Source of the DNA: Bacillota bacterium
Lineage (GTDB): Bacteria; Bacillota; Negativicutes; Sporomusales; UBA7701
Reading direction: 5' to 3'
Length of the DNA: 64,000 nucleotides
NCBI GenBank assembly: GCA_023415775.1
Contig: JAEZJM010000021.1
Span: 124,001-188,000, forward strand
This document shows, in pieces, positions 25,183 through 33,891 of the stretch. The translations under genes and the position numbers were made by a program. The notes beneath the pieces are model-generated. The model was not told the DNA's origin, did no database searches, and saw only the letters and a program-made list of their open reading frames with translations. How positions within the stretch are numbered: position 1 is the first letter of the stretch; each line of letters starts with the position of its first letter.

Positions 25183-25605
25183 ATGAAGTTGTCCACCAAA
25201 GGACGTTATGGCGTATCAGCCATGTTCGATCTGGCTCTCCACCACGGGCAGGGACCGATTTCCCTGAAGAGCGTCGCCCAGCGCCAGGGGATTTCTGAGC
25301 ACTATCTCGAACAACTGATGGGTACGCTGCGTAAAGCCGGCTATGTCAAGAGCGTGCGCGGCGCTCAGGGCGGATACACACTCACCAAGGCGCCGGCAGA
25401 GATTACCGTTGGCGACATCATCCGGATCATGGAGGGGCCGACCGCGCCGGTGGATTGCCTGCTGGCCGACGCCGAAGACAACAAATACTGCGTACGGGCC
25501 GGACATTGCGTGACAAGGGGCGTGTGGGCCAAAGTCCGTGACAGCATCGACGCTGTGCTAGATTCGATTACTCTCGCCGACCTGGCGAATGAAGACAAAT
25601 CATAG
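25183..25605 (+). CDS. iscR: Rrf2-family regulator IscR/CymR-like
   Basis: A 140-residue Rrf2 repressor. It has an N-terminal winged helix beginning MKLSTKGRYGVSAMFDLA, a recognition region YLEQLMGTLRKAG, and a C-terminal cysteine cluster DC...YC....HC around residues 89-106 followed by TRGVW, which may hold an Fe-S cluster. With iscS, iscU and mnmA following it is expected to control Fe-S assembly; CymR of B. subtilis sits at the same locus but lacks the cysteines. I use ATG 25183; the in-frame GTG 25174 is possible. Confidence 0.88.
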   Translation: MKLSTKGRYGVSAMFDLALHHGQGPISLKSVAQRQGISEHYLEQLMGTLRKAGYVKSVRGAQGGYTLTKAPAEITVGDIIRIMEGPTAPVDCLLADAEDNKYCVRAGHCVTRGVWAKVRDSIDAVLDSITLADLANEDKS

Positions 25606-25615
25606 GAGTGATAGC

Positions 25616-26824
25616 ATGAAACGCATTTACTTCGACCATTCGGCCACCACCCCCGTCGACAAGGAAGCGGCTGCGGCGGCGCTGGAATACATGACCGAAA
25701 AATTCGGCAACGCGTCGAGCATCCACGGTTTTGGCCGCGAGGCCCGCAAAGCGGTGGACGAGGCCCGCGAGAAGGTGGCCGCGCTAATCGGGGCGACCGC
25801 CAACGAGATATTTTTCACCAGCGGCGGCACCGAGGGCGACAACCTGGCCATCAAAGGCGTGGCGTTCGCCAACCGTAAGAAGGGCAATCATATCATAACC
25901 TCGGTCATTGAGCACCACGCTGTGCTGCACACCTGCGAGTATCTCGAAAAGCACGGCTTTACGGTGACGTATTTGCCGGTGGACGAATACGGCATGGTGC
26001 GCATCGAGGATGTGAAAAACGCCATCACCGACAAAACCATCCTCATCTCAATCATGATGGCGAACAACGAAGTCGGCACCATCCAGCCGGTGAAGGAGAT
26101 CGGCGCGCTCGCGCGCGAAAAAGGCATCTATTTCCACACCGATGCCGTTCAGGCGGTGGGAAATTACCCCATTAACGTCCAGGAAATGAATATCGACCTG
26201 CTGGCGATGTCCGGCCATAAATTCCACGCCCCCAAAGGCGTCGGCGCTCTCTATATCCGGCGCGGCGTGCGCATCGAGGCGGTTCAGCACGGCGGCGGCC
26301 ACGAACGCAACCTGCGGGCCGGCACCGAGAACGTTCCCGGCATCGTCGGCCTCGGTAAGGCGGCGGAAGTCGCCAAGCGCGATATGGCTCAAAAGGTCGT
26401 CTACATCAGCAAACTTCGCGACAGGATAATCAGCGAGGTAATGGCGAAACTTCCCCATGTAAAGCTCAACGGCCACCCGACCGAGCGCCTTCCCGGCAAC
26501 GCCAACTTCAGCTTCCTTTTCATCGAAGGCGAATCGCTGCTCCTCAACCTCGATCTCAAGGGCATCGCCGCCTCCAGCGGCTCGGCCTGTACCTCGGGGT
26601 CGCTCGATCCGTCCCACGTGCTCCTGGCGATGGGCCTTACCCACGAAGTGGCCCACGGGTCGCTCCGCATTACCCTGGGACGCGGCAACACCGCCGAAGA
26701 GGTGGATTACTTCCTCGAAGTACTGCCGGAGATAATCGACAGACTGCGGGCCATGTCGCCGCTGTTTGGCGAGAGCGCCAAAACCGTTGTCAACAATCCG
26801 TGCAGCGAATGCCACATGCATTAA
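25616..26824 (+). CDS. iscS: cysteine desulfurase IscS/NifS
   Basis: A 402-residue PLP enzyme that takes sulfur from cysteine for Fe-S clusters and tRNA thiolation. The PLP lysine is K202 (SGHKFHAPKG) and the persulfide cysteine C325 in SGSACTSGS. The N-terminus (YFDHSATTPVD) fits the family. The start ATG 25616 follows AGGAGTGATAGC; the in-frame upstream codons overlap iscR. The protein ends in CSECHMH, a Cys/His tail common in anaerobic Firmicutes NifS. Confidence 0.95.
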   Translation: MKRIYFDHSATTPVDKEAAAAALEYMTEKFGNASSIHGFGREARKAVDEAREKVAALIGATANEIFFTSGGTEGDNLAIKGVAFANRKKGNHIITSVIEHHAVLHTCEYLEKHGFTVTYLPVDEYGMVRIEDVKNAITDKTILISIMMANNEVGTIQPVKEIGALAREKGIYFHTDAVQAVGNYPINVQEMNIDLLAMSGHKFHAPKGVGALYIRRGVRIEAVQHGGGHERNLRAGTENVPGIVGLGKAAEVAKRDMAQKVVYISKLRDRIISEVMAKLPHVKLNGHPTERLPGNANFSFLFIEGESLLLNLDLKGIAASSGSACTSGSLDPSHVLLAMGLTHEVAHGSLRITLGRGNTAEEVDYFLEVLPEIIDRLRAMSPLFGESAKTVVNNPCSECHMH

Positions 26825-26845
26825 TGATAAGATAGGAGCGATACC

Positions 26846-27220
26846 ATGTATACGGAAAAAGTAATGGACCACTTCACCAACCCGCGCAACGTCGGCGATA
26901 TCAAGGACGCCGACGGCATCGGCGAAGTCGGCAACGCCAAATGCGGCGACATCATGCGGATATACCTGAAAGTGGACGAAAACGACGTCATCACCGATGT
27001 CAAGTTCAAGACCTTCGGCTGTGGCGCCGCCATCGCCACCAGCAGCATGGTCACCGAGATGGTAAAGGGCAAAAAACTATCCGAAGCCCTGGAGATTTCC
27101 AACCAGGCGGTCGCCGAGGCGCTGGGCGGGCTGCCGCCTGCCAAGATGCACTGTTCCAACCTGGCCGCCGACGCTTTGCACCATGCCATCAAAGATTACA
27201 TCGACAAAAAAGGAAAGTGA
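26846..27220 (+). CDS. iscU: Fe-S scaffold protein IscU/NifU-like
   Basis: A 124-residue scaffold on which 2Fe-2S and 4Fe-4S clusters are built. The three cluster cysteines are C33 (AKCGD), C59 (FGCGAA) and C103 (MHCSN), with the conserved aspartate D35. It starts 21 bases after iscS with its own TAGGAG site and overlaps nothing. It belongs to the IscU rather than the SufU type, since it lacks the SufU zinc-binding insertion. Confidence 0.94.
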   Translation: MYTEKVMDHFTNPRNVGDIKDADGIGEVGNAKCGDIMRIYLKVDENDVITDVKFKTFGCGAAIATSSMVTEMVKGKKLSEALEISNQAVAEALGGLPPAKMHCSNLAADALHHAIKDYIDKKGK

Positions 27221-27224
27221 TAGC

Positions 27225-28313
27225 GTGACGGCTAAACCGAAAGTGGTCGTCGCCATGAGCGGAGGGGTGGACAGTTCTTTGACTGCCGCCCTTCTCGTGC
27301 GCCAGGGCTACGACGTCATCGGCGCGACGATGCAGATTTGGGACAGCGAACGCGAAGACACCGACGACCGGGGCTGCTGCTCGCTGTCGGCGGTGGGCGA
27401 TGCCCGCCGGGTAGCCGACAAGCTGGGCATCCCTTATTATGTGCTCAATTTCCGCCAACTCTTCCAGGAGTCGGTCGTCGACTACTTCATCGCCGAATAC
27501 GCCGCTGGCCGCACCCCCAACCCCTGCATAGCCTGCAACCGCTACGTCAAGTTCGAGGGCCTGCTGAAAAAAGCACAGGCGTTGGGTGCCGAGTACGTCG
27601 CCACCGGCCATTACGCCCGCATCGGCTACGACGGGGCCAGGGGGCGGTTCCTGCTTCGCAAAGGTTTAGACCCAGCCAAAGATCAATCATATGCGCTTTA
27701 TCACCTCAACCAGCATACCCTCAGGCATTTCCTCATGCCACTGGGCGAGTATACAAAGACGGAAACCCGCCAAATGGCCCGCGAAATCGGCCTCGCCGTG
27801 GCCGACAAGCCTGATAGCCAGGAAATCTGTTTCGTTCCCGACGACGACTACCAGAGCTTTCTCGCTGAGAAGGCTCCCGCGAGCCTCAAGCCCGGAGACA
27901 TCGTCGACACTCACGGCCAGGTGCTCGGCCGCCACAAAGGGCTGCCCCTCTACACCGTCGGCCAGCGCAAGGGCCTCGGCATCGCCGCCGGACGGCCGCT
28001 CTACGTCGTCGCCCTCGACACCGACCGCAACCAGGTAATCGTCGGCGACGATAACGACGTCTTCGCCCGCGAGCTTATCGCCGGCGACCTCAACTACATC
28101 GCCTTCGACGATCTGACCGCGCCGCTTGCGGCGGCGGTCAAGATCCGCTACAGCGCCCGCGAGGCGCCCGCGCTGATAACGCCCCAGGCCGGCGGCCAGG
28201 TTCGGATAAGCTTCGAAACGCCCCAGAGGGCCATCACGCCAGGCCAGTCGGTCGTCTTTTACGACGGTGATATCGTGCTCGGCGGCGGCATCATCGGCAA
28301 AGTGGTGAGATAA
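27225..28313 (+). CDS. mnmA: tRNA 2-thiouridine(34) synthase MnmA
   Basis: A 362-residue PP-loop enzyme that thiolates U34 of tRNA-Lys, -Glu and -Gln using sulfur from IscS. The ATP motif SGGVDSS is near residues 12-18; catalytic cysteines lie in NPCIACNRYVKF and DSQEICFVP. The start is GTG 27225, four bases after the iscU stop, with AAGGA upstream; the open frame extends further up inside iscU. The iscS-mnmA linkage fits its sulfur donor. Confidence 0.95.
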   Translation: MTAKPKVVVAMSGGVDSSLTAALLVRQGYDVIGATMQIWDSEREDTDDRGCCSLSAVGDARRVADKLGIPYYVLNFRQLFQESVVDYFIAEYAAGRTPNPCIACNRYVKFEGLLKKAQALGAEYVATGHYARIGYDGARGRFLLRKGLDPAKDQSYALYHLNQHTLRHFLMPLGEYTKTETRQMAREIGLAVADKPDSQEICFVPDDDYQSFLAEKAPASLKPGDIVDTHGQVLGRHKGLPLYTVGQRKGLGIAAGRPLYVVALDTDRNQVIVGDDNDVFARELIAGDLNYIAFDDLTAPLAAAVKIRYSAREAPALITPQAGGQVRISFETPQRAITPGQSVVFYDGDIVLGGGIIGKVVR

Positions 28314-28657
28314 TGGACAAAAAGTGGGACATCCGGACAATCTATCTTTATCTCGTCAGCTTCGTCGCCTTGATGATGGTGTTGTTCGGGGCGGTGAGCG
28401 GCCTCCAGGCCGGATTCGACTATTTTTTTCAACCTAAAGATATCTATGCTCCTCCCTTATACGAAAAGATGAGGGCGGCTGAGCCAGACCCGCAGCATGC
28501 CCTGGAAATAGCCAGGCTCGAGCAGGAGCGGCTGGAACGCAACACCCGCTACAACCAGCTGCAACGGGTATTCCACAGCCTGGCAACAATGGGCGTAGGC
28601 TTACCGGTTTACCTTTACCACTGGCGCAAGATAAACGAGAAGGAAAAAACAACTTAG
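28313..28657 (+). CDS. small two-helix membrane protein
   Basis: A 114-residue protein whose ATG overlaps the mnmA stop (TAATGG). It has a membrane helix near residues 11-33 (YLYLVSFVALMMVLFGAV), a charged middle (about 50-80), and a second helix near 85-102. The N-terminal YLYLVSFVALMM segment is somewhat like DUF5671 proteins, but I would not assign it. Translational coupling makes it the last gene of the isc operon. Confidence 0.7.
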   Translation: MDKKWDIRTIYLYLVSFVALMMVLFGAVSGLQAGFDYFFQPKDIYAPPLYEKMRAAEPDPQHALEIARLEQERLERNTRYNQLQRVFHSLATMGVGLPVYLYHWRKINEKEKTT

Positions 28658-28675
28658 AATAAATGCTGCCGCGAG

Positions 28676-28714
28676 GCCGCGGAAAAGTTCCTACGAACTT
28701 TTCCGCGGCCTTCT
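28676..28714 (+). terminator. terminator-like hairpin closing the isc operon
   Basis: A perfect 15-pair stem (28676-28690 with 28695-28709) with a CTAC loop. It is followed only by CTTCTT, so termination may be partial. Confidence 0.65.
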
Positions 28715-28781
28715 TAAATAAAAGACGGCGAATCCGGCCATAATACAAACGCAGTCTGTTTCCACGGAAAGGCTGGCCTGT

Positions 28782-29306
28782 ATGCAGAATCTGCGTCGTT
28801 TGCTCGGCCTGCCGGTGCTGGAGATCGAACAAGGCACCCAGATTGGCGAAGTACAGGAAGTGGTCCTGAACGTCGGGCAGGCGGCCGTCACCGGTATGGT
28901 GATCGCCGAGCCGACCTGGTTCAGCCACGAACGGGGTATCTTCTTCGCCGACCTTTACAGCATCGGGCGCGACGCGGTAACCGTCAGAAGCGCGGCTGCG
29001 GTGAAGGACTTTTCCGCCGCCATGGCCGCTGCCGGGGTTGACAGACTAACGGCGTTGTGCGACAAGGAAATCTACACCGAGACAGGCGACTATCTCGGCG
29101 TGATGACCGATGTCTCCTGGGAACCGGCGACGGGGGAAATCCGTTTCTATGAGCTGTCGGACGGATTCATCACCGATTTCCTCAGCGGGCGCTTGATCAT
29201 GCCGCTGCCGCCGGCCCAGGTGGTAGGCAAGGACAAGCTGATCGTGCCGGAAGCAATGATCGATCTGCTCCAGACCGCAAATCACGATCCGGGTGGTGTG
29301 TGTTAA
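28782..29306 (+). CDS. PRC-barrel domain protein
   Basis: A 174-residue cytoplasmic protein with two PRC-barrel units, at about residues 5-75 (GLPVLEIEQGTQIGEVQEVVLN) and 88-155 (KEIYTETGDYLGVMTDVSW). PRC barrels occur in RimM, photosynthetic reaction centres and sporulation proteins of the YlmC/YmxH type, and mediate protein contacts. Function unknown. Start ATG 28782; there is no strong ribosome site close by (GGAAAGG lies 12 bases upstream). It overlaps the zinc-ribbon gene at its stop. Confidence 0.75.
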   Translation: MQNLRRLLGLPVLEIEQGTQIGEVQEVVLNVGQAAVTGMVIAEPTWFSHERGIFFADLYSIGRDAVTVRSAAAVKDFSAAMAAAGVDRLTALCDKEIYTETGDYLGVMTDVSWEPATGEIRFYELSDGFITDFLSGRLIMPLPPAQVVGKDKLIVPEAMIDLLQTANHDPGGVC

Positions 29307-29545
29307 TGGTGACTTGCCCTGTGTGCGCCAAGCGCGCGGTCGGCAAGGTCGGAGCGGACCAGTATTACTGCTGGGACTGTTGCGTGGAGTTCGTCGTCCG
29401 CGGTCCGCGCGTGACGATCTTCAACGTCGAACCTGACGGCAGTCTGACACTGTACGCCGACCCCTTGGCTGGGGGCGTAAATTTGGGGATGCAAGAGGGG
29501 GGATATGATGCGCAGCAAATTCATGCACGGGTTAATCTGGGGTAG
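29306..29545 (+). CDS. small zinc-ribbon protein
   Basis: A 79-residue protein starting at ATG 29306 on the PRC-barrel stop (TAATG). It has a treble-clef-like CPVC...CWDC pair (C4, C7, C22, C25) followed by a short beta strand (RVTIFNVEPDGSLTLY). The last 13 codons overlap the next gene in another frame. Function unknown; it may form a small module with the PRC protein. Confidence 0.6.
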   Translation: MVTCPVCAKRAVGKVGADQYYCWDCCVEFVVRGPRVTIFNVEPDGSLTLYADPLAGGVNLGMQEGGYDAQQIHARVNLG

Positions 29546-29705
29546 CGTTGTCGGTACCGTAATCGGCGCCATCATGAGTCCCATGCTGAGGCCGCAAAGG
29601 AAACCGCTGATGGAACGGGGCGCCGAAGCCCTGGAGCACACGACGCGGGACCTTATGCGGGAAGCCCGCCGGGCCAGGAAAAGGATTATGAAGAAACTTG
29701 ACTGA
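29505..29705 (+). CDS. YtxH-like small membrane protein
   Basis: A 66-residue protein with one glycine-rich helix (GLIWGSVVGTVIGAIMSP, residues 9-26) followed by a basic tail (RRARKRIMKK), the layout of YtxH/general stress proteins. Start ATG 29505 or 29508 after GAGGGGGG. It starts within the zinc-ribbon gene. Confidence 0.65.
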   Translation: MMRSKFMHGLIWGSVVGTVIGAIMSPMLRPQRKPLMERGAEALEHTTRDLMREARRARKRIMKKLD

Positions 29706-29711
29706 AGGGCA

Positions 29712-29738
29712 GGGGAGACCAGAAGGTCTCCCCTTACC
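29712..29738 (+). terminator. hairpin between ytxH-like gene and permease
   Basis: GGGGAGACC (29712-29720) pairs with GGTCTCCCC (29725-29733), loop AGAA. The T-run is short (TTACCT), so it may act as an attenuator. Confidence 0.5.
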
Positions 29739-29753
29739 TGTGGGGTGAAACAC

Positions 29754-30779
29754 TTGCATATAAAGCGGACAACGATACGGGCCGCGCTGCTCATTTTTTT
29801 AGCGCTCGCGGTCGTCTATTTCTTGTGGTTGGTGCGCGGCGGGCTGTACCCATTTTTAATCGCGTTTTTTCTCGCCTATATCCTCAATCCCGCGGTCGAG
29901 TATCTCGAAAGTAAAGGCCTGCGGAGAGTATGGGCCATTGCCTGTGTATATGTGCTATTATTCATTTTACTCTTTGTCGTCGGCAGCCGGCTCGTCCCGG
30001 TATTCATCCGCGAACTGGAAAGCTTCGGGCAGGAACTGCCCCTTATGACGGCCAAGGGGGAAGAACTGATCGTCGCTCTCCAGTCGCAGTATCAGCAATC
30101 CGCGTTGCCTTACTCGCTGCGCATCGCCCTCGACAACGGCCTCATAACCCTTCAGGAGACGCTGCAGGCGCTTGTCGCCGGTATCGTCGCCGGCATCGTA
30201 CATGCTCTCACTCATTTTATCGGGCTGGCAATCAGCCCGGTGCTGGCTTTCTATCTTCTCCATGACTGGCACGAACTGATCGCGGCCGTGCTCCGCACGC
30301 TGCCCGCCCGCTGGCGCCACGAAACCGTCCTCATCCTCCGCGATGTCGATCGCGTGCTGTCCGGGGTGATCCGCGGGCAGGTTACGGTGGCCGCAATCGT
30401 CGGCATCCTCGTCAGCACAGGTTTGTATCTCCTAGATGTCCGCTACGCCCTCATCATCGGCATCCTCGCCGGCGCACTCGATGTCATCCCCTACTTCGGG
30501 GCCTTCATCGGCGCCACCCCGGCGGTCACGGTCGCCCTGCTTTCGTCGCCTGTGCTGGCCCTAAAGGTCGCCCTGCTTTTTTTCGTCATCCACCAGCTTG
30601 AGGGAACGATCATCGGTCCCAAGATTCTCGGAGAAAATGTCGGGCTCCACCCCCTGTCCGTTATCCTCTTCCTGTTCATCGGCGAGGAACTGGGCGGACT
30701 GGCGGGCATGCTGCTCGGCGTGCCGGTGGGGGCGGTGGGGAAGGTGCTGCTGAGCCACTTATTGCGTATTATGATATAA
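29754..30779 (+). CDS. AI-2E family transporter, copy 2
   Basis: A roughly 341-residue polytopic protein of the same family as the one at 15775-16806, but a distant paralogue. It has the two N-terminal helices, a long amphipathic middle, and the signature DVIPYFGAFIGATPAV and HQLEGTIIGPKILGENVGLHP. I favour TTG 29754 (GGGGTG at 29742-29747); GTG 29745 would add three residues. The transported substrate is unknown. The alaS promoter follows. Confidence 0.84.
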   Translation: MHIKRTTIRAALLIFLALAVVYFLWLVRGGLYPFLIAFFLAYILNPAVEYLESKGLRRVWAIACVYVLLFILLFVVGSRLVPVFIRELESFGQELPLMTAKGEELIVALQSQYQQSALPYSLRIALDNGLITLQETLQALVAGIVAGIVHALTHFIGLAISPVLAFYLLHDWHELIAAVLRTLPARWRHETVLILRDVDRVLSGVIRGQVTVAAIVGILVSTGLYLLDVRYALIIGILAGALDVIPYFGAFIGATPAVTVALLSSPVLALKVALLFFVIHQLEGTIIGPKILGENVGLHPLSVILFLFIGEELGGLAGMLLGVPVGAVGKVLLSHLLRIMI

Positions 30780-30832
30780 TGCCGCTCCACCGTTTTCCGG
30801 CGGCTGAGATATCGTTGGCGGAGGCCCATTAA

Positions 30833-30861
30833 TTGACAACAAAGCTTAAATTATGTATAAT
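30833..30861 (+). promoter_or_regulatory. sigma-A promoter of alaS
   Basis: TTGACA (30833-30838), 17-base spacer, TATAAT (30856-30861): a perfect consensus promoter. The start near 30868 leaves a leader of about 33 bases, too short for a T-box. Confidence 0.9.
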
Positions 30862-30900
30862 TCCAGAAGAATGTTTGCCTAATTGTGGAGGTTGATAAAC

Positions 30901-33516
30901 TTGACCGGAAACGAACTGCGCAAGAAATTCCTGCAGTTTTTCGCCAGTAAAGATCATCTTGTGCTCCCCAGCTATTCGCTCGTTCCCGAAAACGACCCGA
31001 CCCTGCTGCTAATCGGCGCCGGGATGGCGCCGTTCAAGCCCTTCTTCACCGGCAAAATGAAGCCTCCCCACCTCAGAATCGCCACCAGCCAGAAATGCGT
31101 GCGCACCGGCGATATCGAGAATGTTGGCCGCACCGCGAGGCACCACACCTTCTTCGAAATGCTCGGCAACTTTTCCTTCGGCGATTACTTCAAGAAGGAA
31201 GCCATCGCCTGGGGCTGGGAGTTCATTACCAAGGATCTGAGCCTGCATCCCGACAAACTGTGGGTCACCATCCACACCAAAGACGACGAAGCCTTCGAAA
31301 TATGGTGCAACGACATTGGCGTGCCCGCTGACCGGATCATCCGCATGGAGGACAACTTCTGGGAAATCGGCCCCGGACCTTGCGGCCCCTGCTCGGAGAT
31401 CTATGTCGACCTCGGGCCGGAACGCGGCTGCGGCAAGCCTGGCTGCGCCGTCGGCTGCAACTGCGATCGCTACCTGGAGATATGGAACCTCGTCTTCACC
31501 CAGTTCGACCGCGACGAAGCGGGCAACTACACGCCGCTCGCCAAGAAAAACATCGACACCGGCGCCGGCCTCGAGCGCATCGCGTCGGTGCTGCAGAACA
31601 AAAAATCCAACTTTGAGACCGACCTGCTCTTTCCGATCATCGAGTACATGGAGAAGGTCGCGGGCGTCAAATACAGCGCCGCCGCGTCAACCGACGTTTC
31701 TCTCAAAGTCATCGCCGACCACGGCCGCAGCATGGTGGTAATGATCGGCGACGGCATCCTGCCCGCCAATGAAGGCCGGGGTTATGTGCTCCGCCGCATC
31801 CTCCGCCGCGCCGTCCGCCACGGGCGTCTGATGGGAGTCGACAAACCCTTCCTCGTCGACCTTGTCGACGTGGTCGCCGGCATCTTCGCCGAGCCCTATC
31901 CCGACATCGGCGAAAAACGGGCCTATATCAAGAAAGTCGTCCAGATGGAGGAAGACCGCTTCAGCGCCACCCTCCTCCAGGGTCTCGAACTTCTCAACAA
32001 GCACATCCAGGAAATCAAGGCCGCCGGCGGCAAAACGCTGGACGGGGCTTCGGCTTTCCGCCTCTACGACACCTTCGGCTTCCCCTGGGAACTTACCGAG
32101 GAAATACTGTCCGAAAACGGCATGTCCATGGACAAGGCCGCCTTTGACGACGCCATGACCCAGCAGCGGGAGCGCGCCCGCGCCGCCCGCAGCGAAAACG
32201 CCCGCATCGACCTGCCCGACCTCACCGGCGTTCTCAGTGAGCCTGTGCTTTACGACCCGTGCGCCGAAACCGCCAAGATCGTCGTCATCCTCAAGGACGG
32301 CAAGGTCATCGAGGAAGCCAACGACGGCGAGGAGGCGGCCGTTATCCTCAGCGTCACCCCCTTCTACGCCGAAAGCGGCGGCCAGGTCGGCGACGCCGGC
32401 GCAATCGCCGGGTCCCTCGGCAAGATGCAGGTCAACGCCGCCCAGAAGCTGCCTGACGGAACAATTTACCATGTCGGCTATATCGAAGAAGGGTCGCTCA
32501 AGACCGGCGACGCCGTCAAGGTGATGGTGGAAATGTCCCGTCACCGGGCCACGGCCCGCAACCACACCGCGACCCACCTTCTCCACGCCGCCCTCAAACA
32601 GGTTGTCGGCGGCCACGTCAATCAGGCCGGTTCGCTGGTCGGCCCCGACCGGCTGCGGTTCGACTTCACCCACTTCGCACCGGTCAGCGACGCCGAGCTG
32701 GCCGAGGTCGAGAAGCTGGTCAACCAGGCCATCCTCGACAACATCCCGGTCGCCGCCATCGAGACCACCCAGGACATTGCCAAGGAGATGGGTGCGATGG
32801 CGCTGTTCGGCGAAAAATACGGCCATAAGGTCAGGGTCGTTGTTGCCGGCGATTTCAGCAAGGAACTGTGCGGCGGCAGCCATGTCGGCAGCACAGCCGA
32901 AATAGCCCTGTTTAAGATCGTCAGCGAAGCGAGCGTCGGCTCCGGCCTGCGTCGGATCGAGGCGGTTACGGGCGGCGGCGCGCTCGAATATATCAATAAC
33001 CGCGAACGCATCCTCGCCACTGCCGCGGCGGCTCTCAAAACCCGGCCGGAGGAACTGGCCGGCAAGATCGAGGCCCTTACCGCGGAGATCAAGGAAGTGG
33101 AGCGTGAACTGGCGAAGGCCAACGCCGAAAAGGCGAAGGGCGAAGTCCATCGCCTGGCGGAAAATCCGGCCGTCATCGGCGGCTGCCAGGTTATCAGCGC
33201 CGAGGTCGCCATCCCCGATATCGAAGGATTGCGCAACCTTGCCGACATGCTGCGCGATAAGCTGGCCGGCAAGCCCGGAGTGATTGTGCTTGGCGCCAAA
33301 CAAGGCGACAAGGTCAGTTTTGTGGCCACAGCCACTCCCCAGGCCGTCAGCCTCGGCGCGCACGCCGGCAATATCGTCAAGGCCGCGGCTGCGGTCGCGG
33401 GCGGCGGCGGCGGCGGCCGACCGGACATGGCCCAGGCCGGCGGAAAACTCCCCGAGAAACTGCCGGAAGCCCTGAAAGCGGCCGAAACCGCCATTGGCAG
33501 CCAGGTTAACAAGTAG
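30901..33516 (+). CDS. alaS: alanyl-tRNA synthetase
   Basis: An 871-residue AlaRS with an aminoacylation domain (FFEMLGNFSFGDYFK, GAGLERIA), editing domain (HTATHLLHAAL; CGGSHV zinc motif), and a C-terminal C-Ala domain ending in a glycine-rich linker GGGGGGRPDMAQAGG. The start is TTG 30901 after GTGGAGG; the in-frame ATG 30883 precedes that site. The Cys cluster CGKPGCAVGCNC in the first domain is seen in many bacterial AlaRS. A strong terminator follows. Confidence 0.96.
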   Translation: MTGNELRKKFLQFFASKDHLVLPSYSLVPENDPTLLLIGAGMAPFKPFFTGKMKPPHLRIATSQKCVRTGDIENVGRTARHHTFFEMLGNFSFGDYFKKEAIAWGWEFITKDLSLHPDKLWVTIHTKDDEAFEIWCNDIGVPADRIIRMEDNFWEIGPGPCGPCSEIYVDLGPERGCGKPGCAVGCNCDRYLEIWNLVFTQFDRDEAGNYTPLAKKNIDTGAGLERIASVLQNKKSNFETDLLFPIIEYMEKVAGVKYSAAASTDVSLKVIADHGRSMVVMIGDGILPANEGRGYVLRRILRRAVRHGRLMGVDKPFLVDLVDVVAGIFAEPYPDIGEKRAYIKKVVQMEEDRFSATLLQGLELLNKHIQEIKAAGGKTLDGASAFRLYDTFGFPWELTEEILSENGMSMDKAAFDDAMTQQRERARAARSENARIDLPDLTGVLSEPVLYDPCAETAKIVVILKDGKVIEEANDGEEAAVILSVTPFYAESGGQVGDAGAIAGSLGKMQVNAAQKLPDGTIYHVGYIEEGSLKTGDAVKVMVEMSRHRATARNHTATHLLHAALKQVVGGHVNQAGSLVGPDRLRFDFTHFAPVSDAELAEVEKLVNQAILDNIPVAAIETTQDIAKEMGAMALFGEKYGHKVRVVVAGDFSKELCGGSHVGSTAEIALFKIVSEASVGSGLRRIEAVTGGGALEYINNRERILATAAAALKTRPEELAGKIEALTAEIKEVERELAKANAEKAKGEVHRLAENPAVIGGCQVISAEVAIPDIEGLRNLADMLRDKLAGKPGVIVLGAKQGDKVSFVATATPQAVSLGAHAGNIVKAAAAVAGGGGGGRPDMAQAGGKLPEKLPEALKAAETAIGSQVNK

Positions 33517-33520
33517 GCAT

Positions 33521-33556
33521 CAGGGGCGGGCCGGCGGCCCGCCCCTGTTTTTTTTC
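33521..33556 (+). terminator. intrinsic terminator after alaS
   Basis: A 12-pair stem (33521-33532 with 33536-33547), GGC loop, then T-run 33548-33555. Confidence 0.93.
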
Positions 33557-33636
33557 CTTCACACACAGGAAATATATAGCCAGAGTAGAATATAATGGTA
33601 TAACATAGGAAATACTACAGGGGAGGAGGGTGTCCC

Positions 33637-33891
33637 ATGGCCAATCCGTCCGAGCAGACAATGATGTTCAAGGTCGACAGCGAGGAAAAGAATGCTGCCG
33701 TCCTCATCAACGCCGTTTATGAAGCGTTGAAAGAGAAAGGTTACAACCCCATCAACCAACTGGTAGGATACCTTCTGTCGGGAGACCCGACCTACATAAC
33801 CAGTTACAAGAACGCCCGCACGCTGATCCGCAAGCTTGAGCGGGACGAATTGCTCGAAGAGCTGGTCAAGGCCTACCTGGAAAAGAAGTAG
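33637..33891 (+). CDS. ireB: IreB family regulator (UPF0297)
   Basis: An 84-residue protein of the UPF0297/DUF965 family (YrzL; IreB in Enterococcus, where it is a substrate of the kinase IreK and lowers cephalosporin resistance). The conserved VYEALKEKGYNPINQLVGYLLSGDPTYIT core (residues 28-56) is intact. The start ATG 33637 follows GGGGAGGAGGG. A TATAAT at 33591-33596 may be its -10. The alaS-ireB order is conserved. Confidence 0.95.
   Translation: MANPSEQTMMFKVDSEEKNAAVLINAVYEALKEKGYNPINQLVGYLLSGDPTYITSYKNARTLIRKLERDELLEELVKAYLEKK

Noticed and set aside
30780..30900. T-box leader ahead of alaS
   Set aside because: The leader after the predicted start is about 33 bases and lacks the T-box sequence; hisS and aspS also have no room for one.
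31687..33363. Antisense frame of 558 codons opposite alaS
   Set aside because: Mirror of alaS codon usage, no start signal, no recognisable motif.
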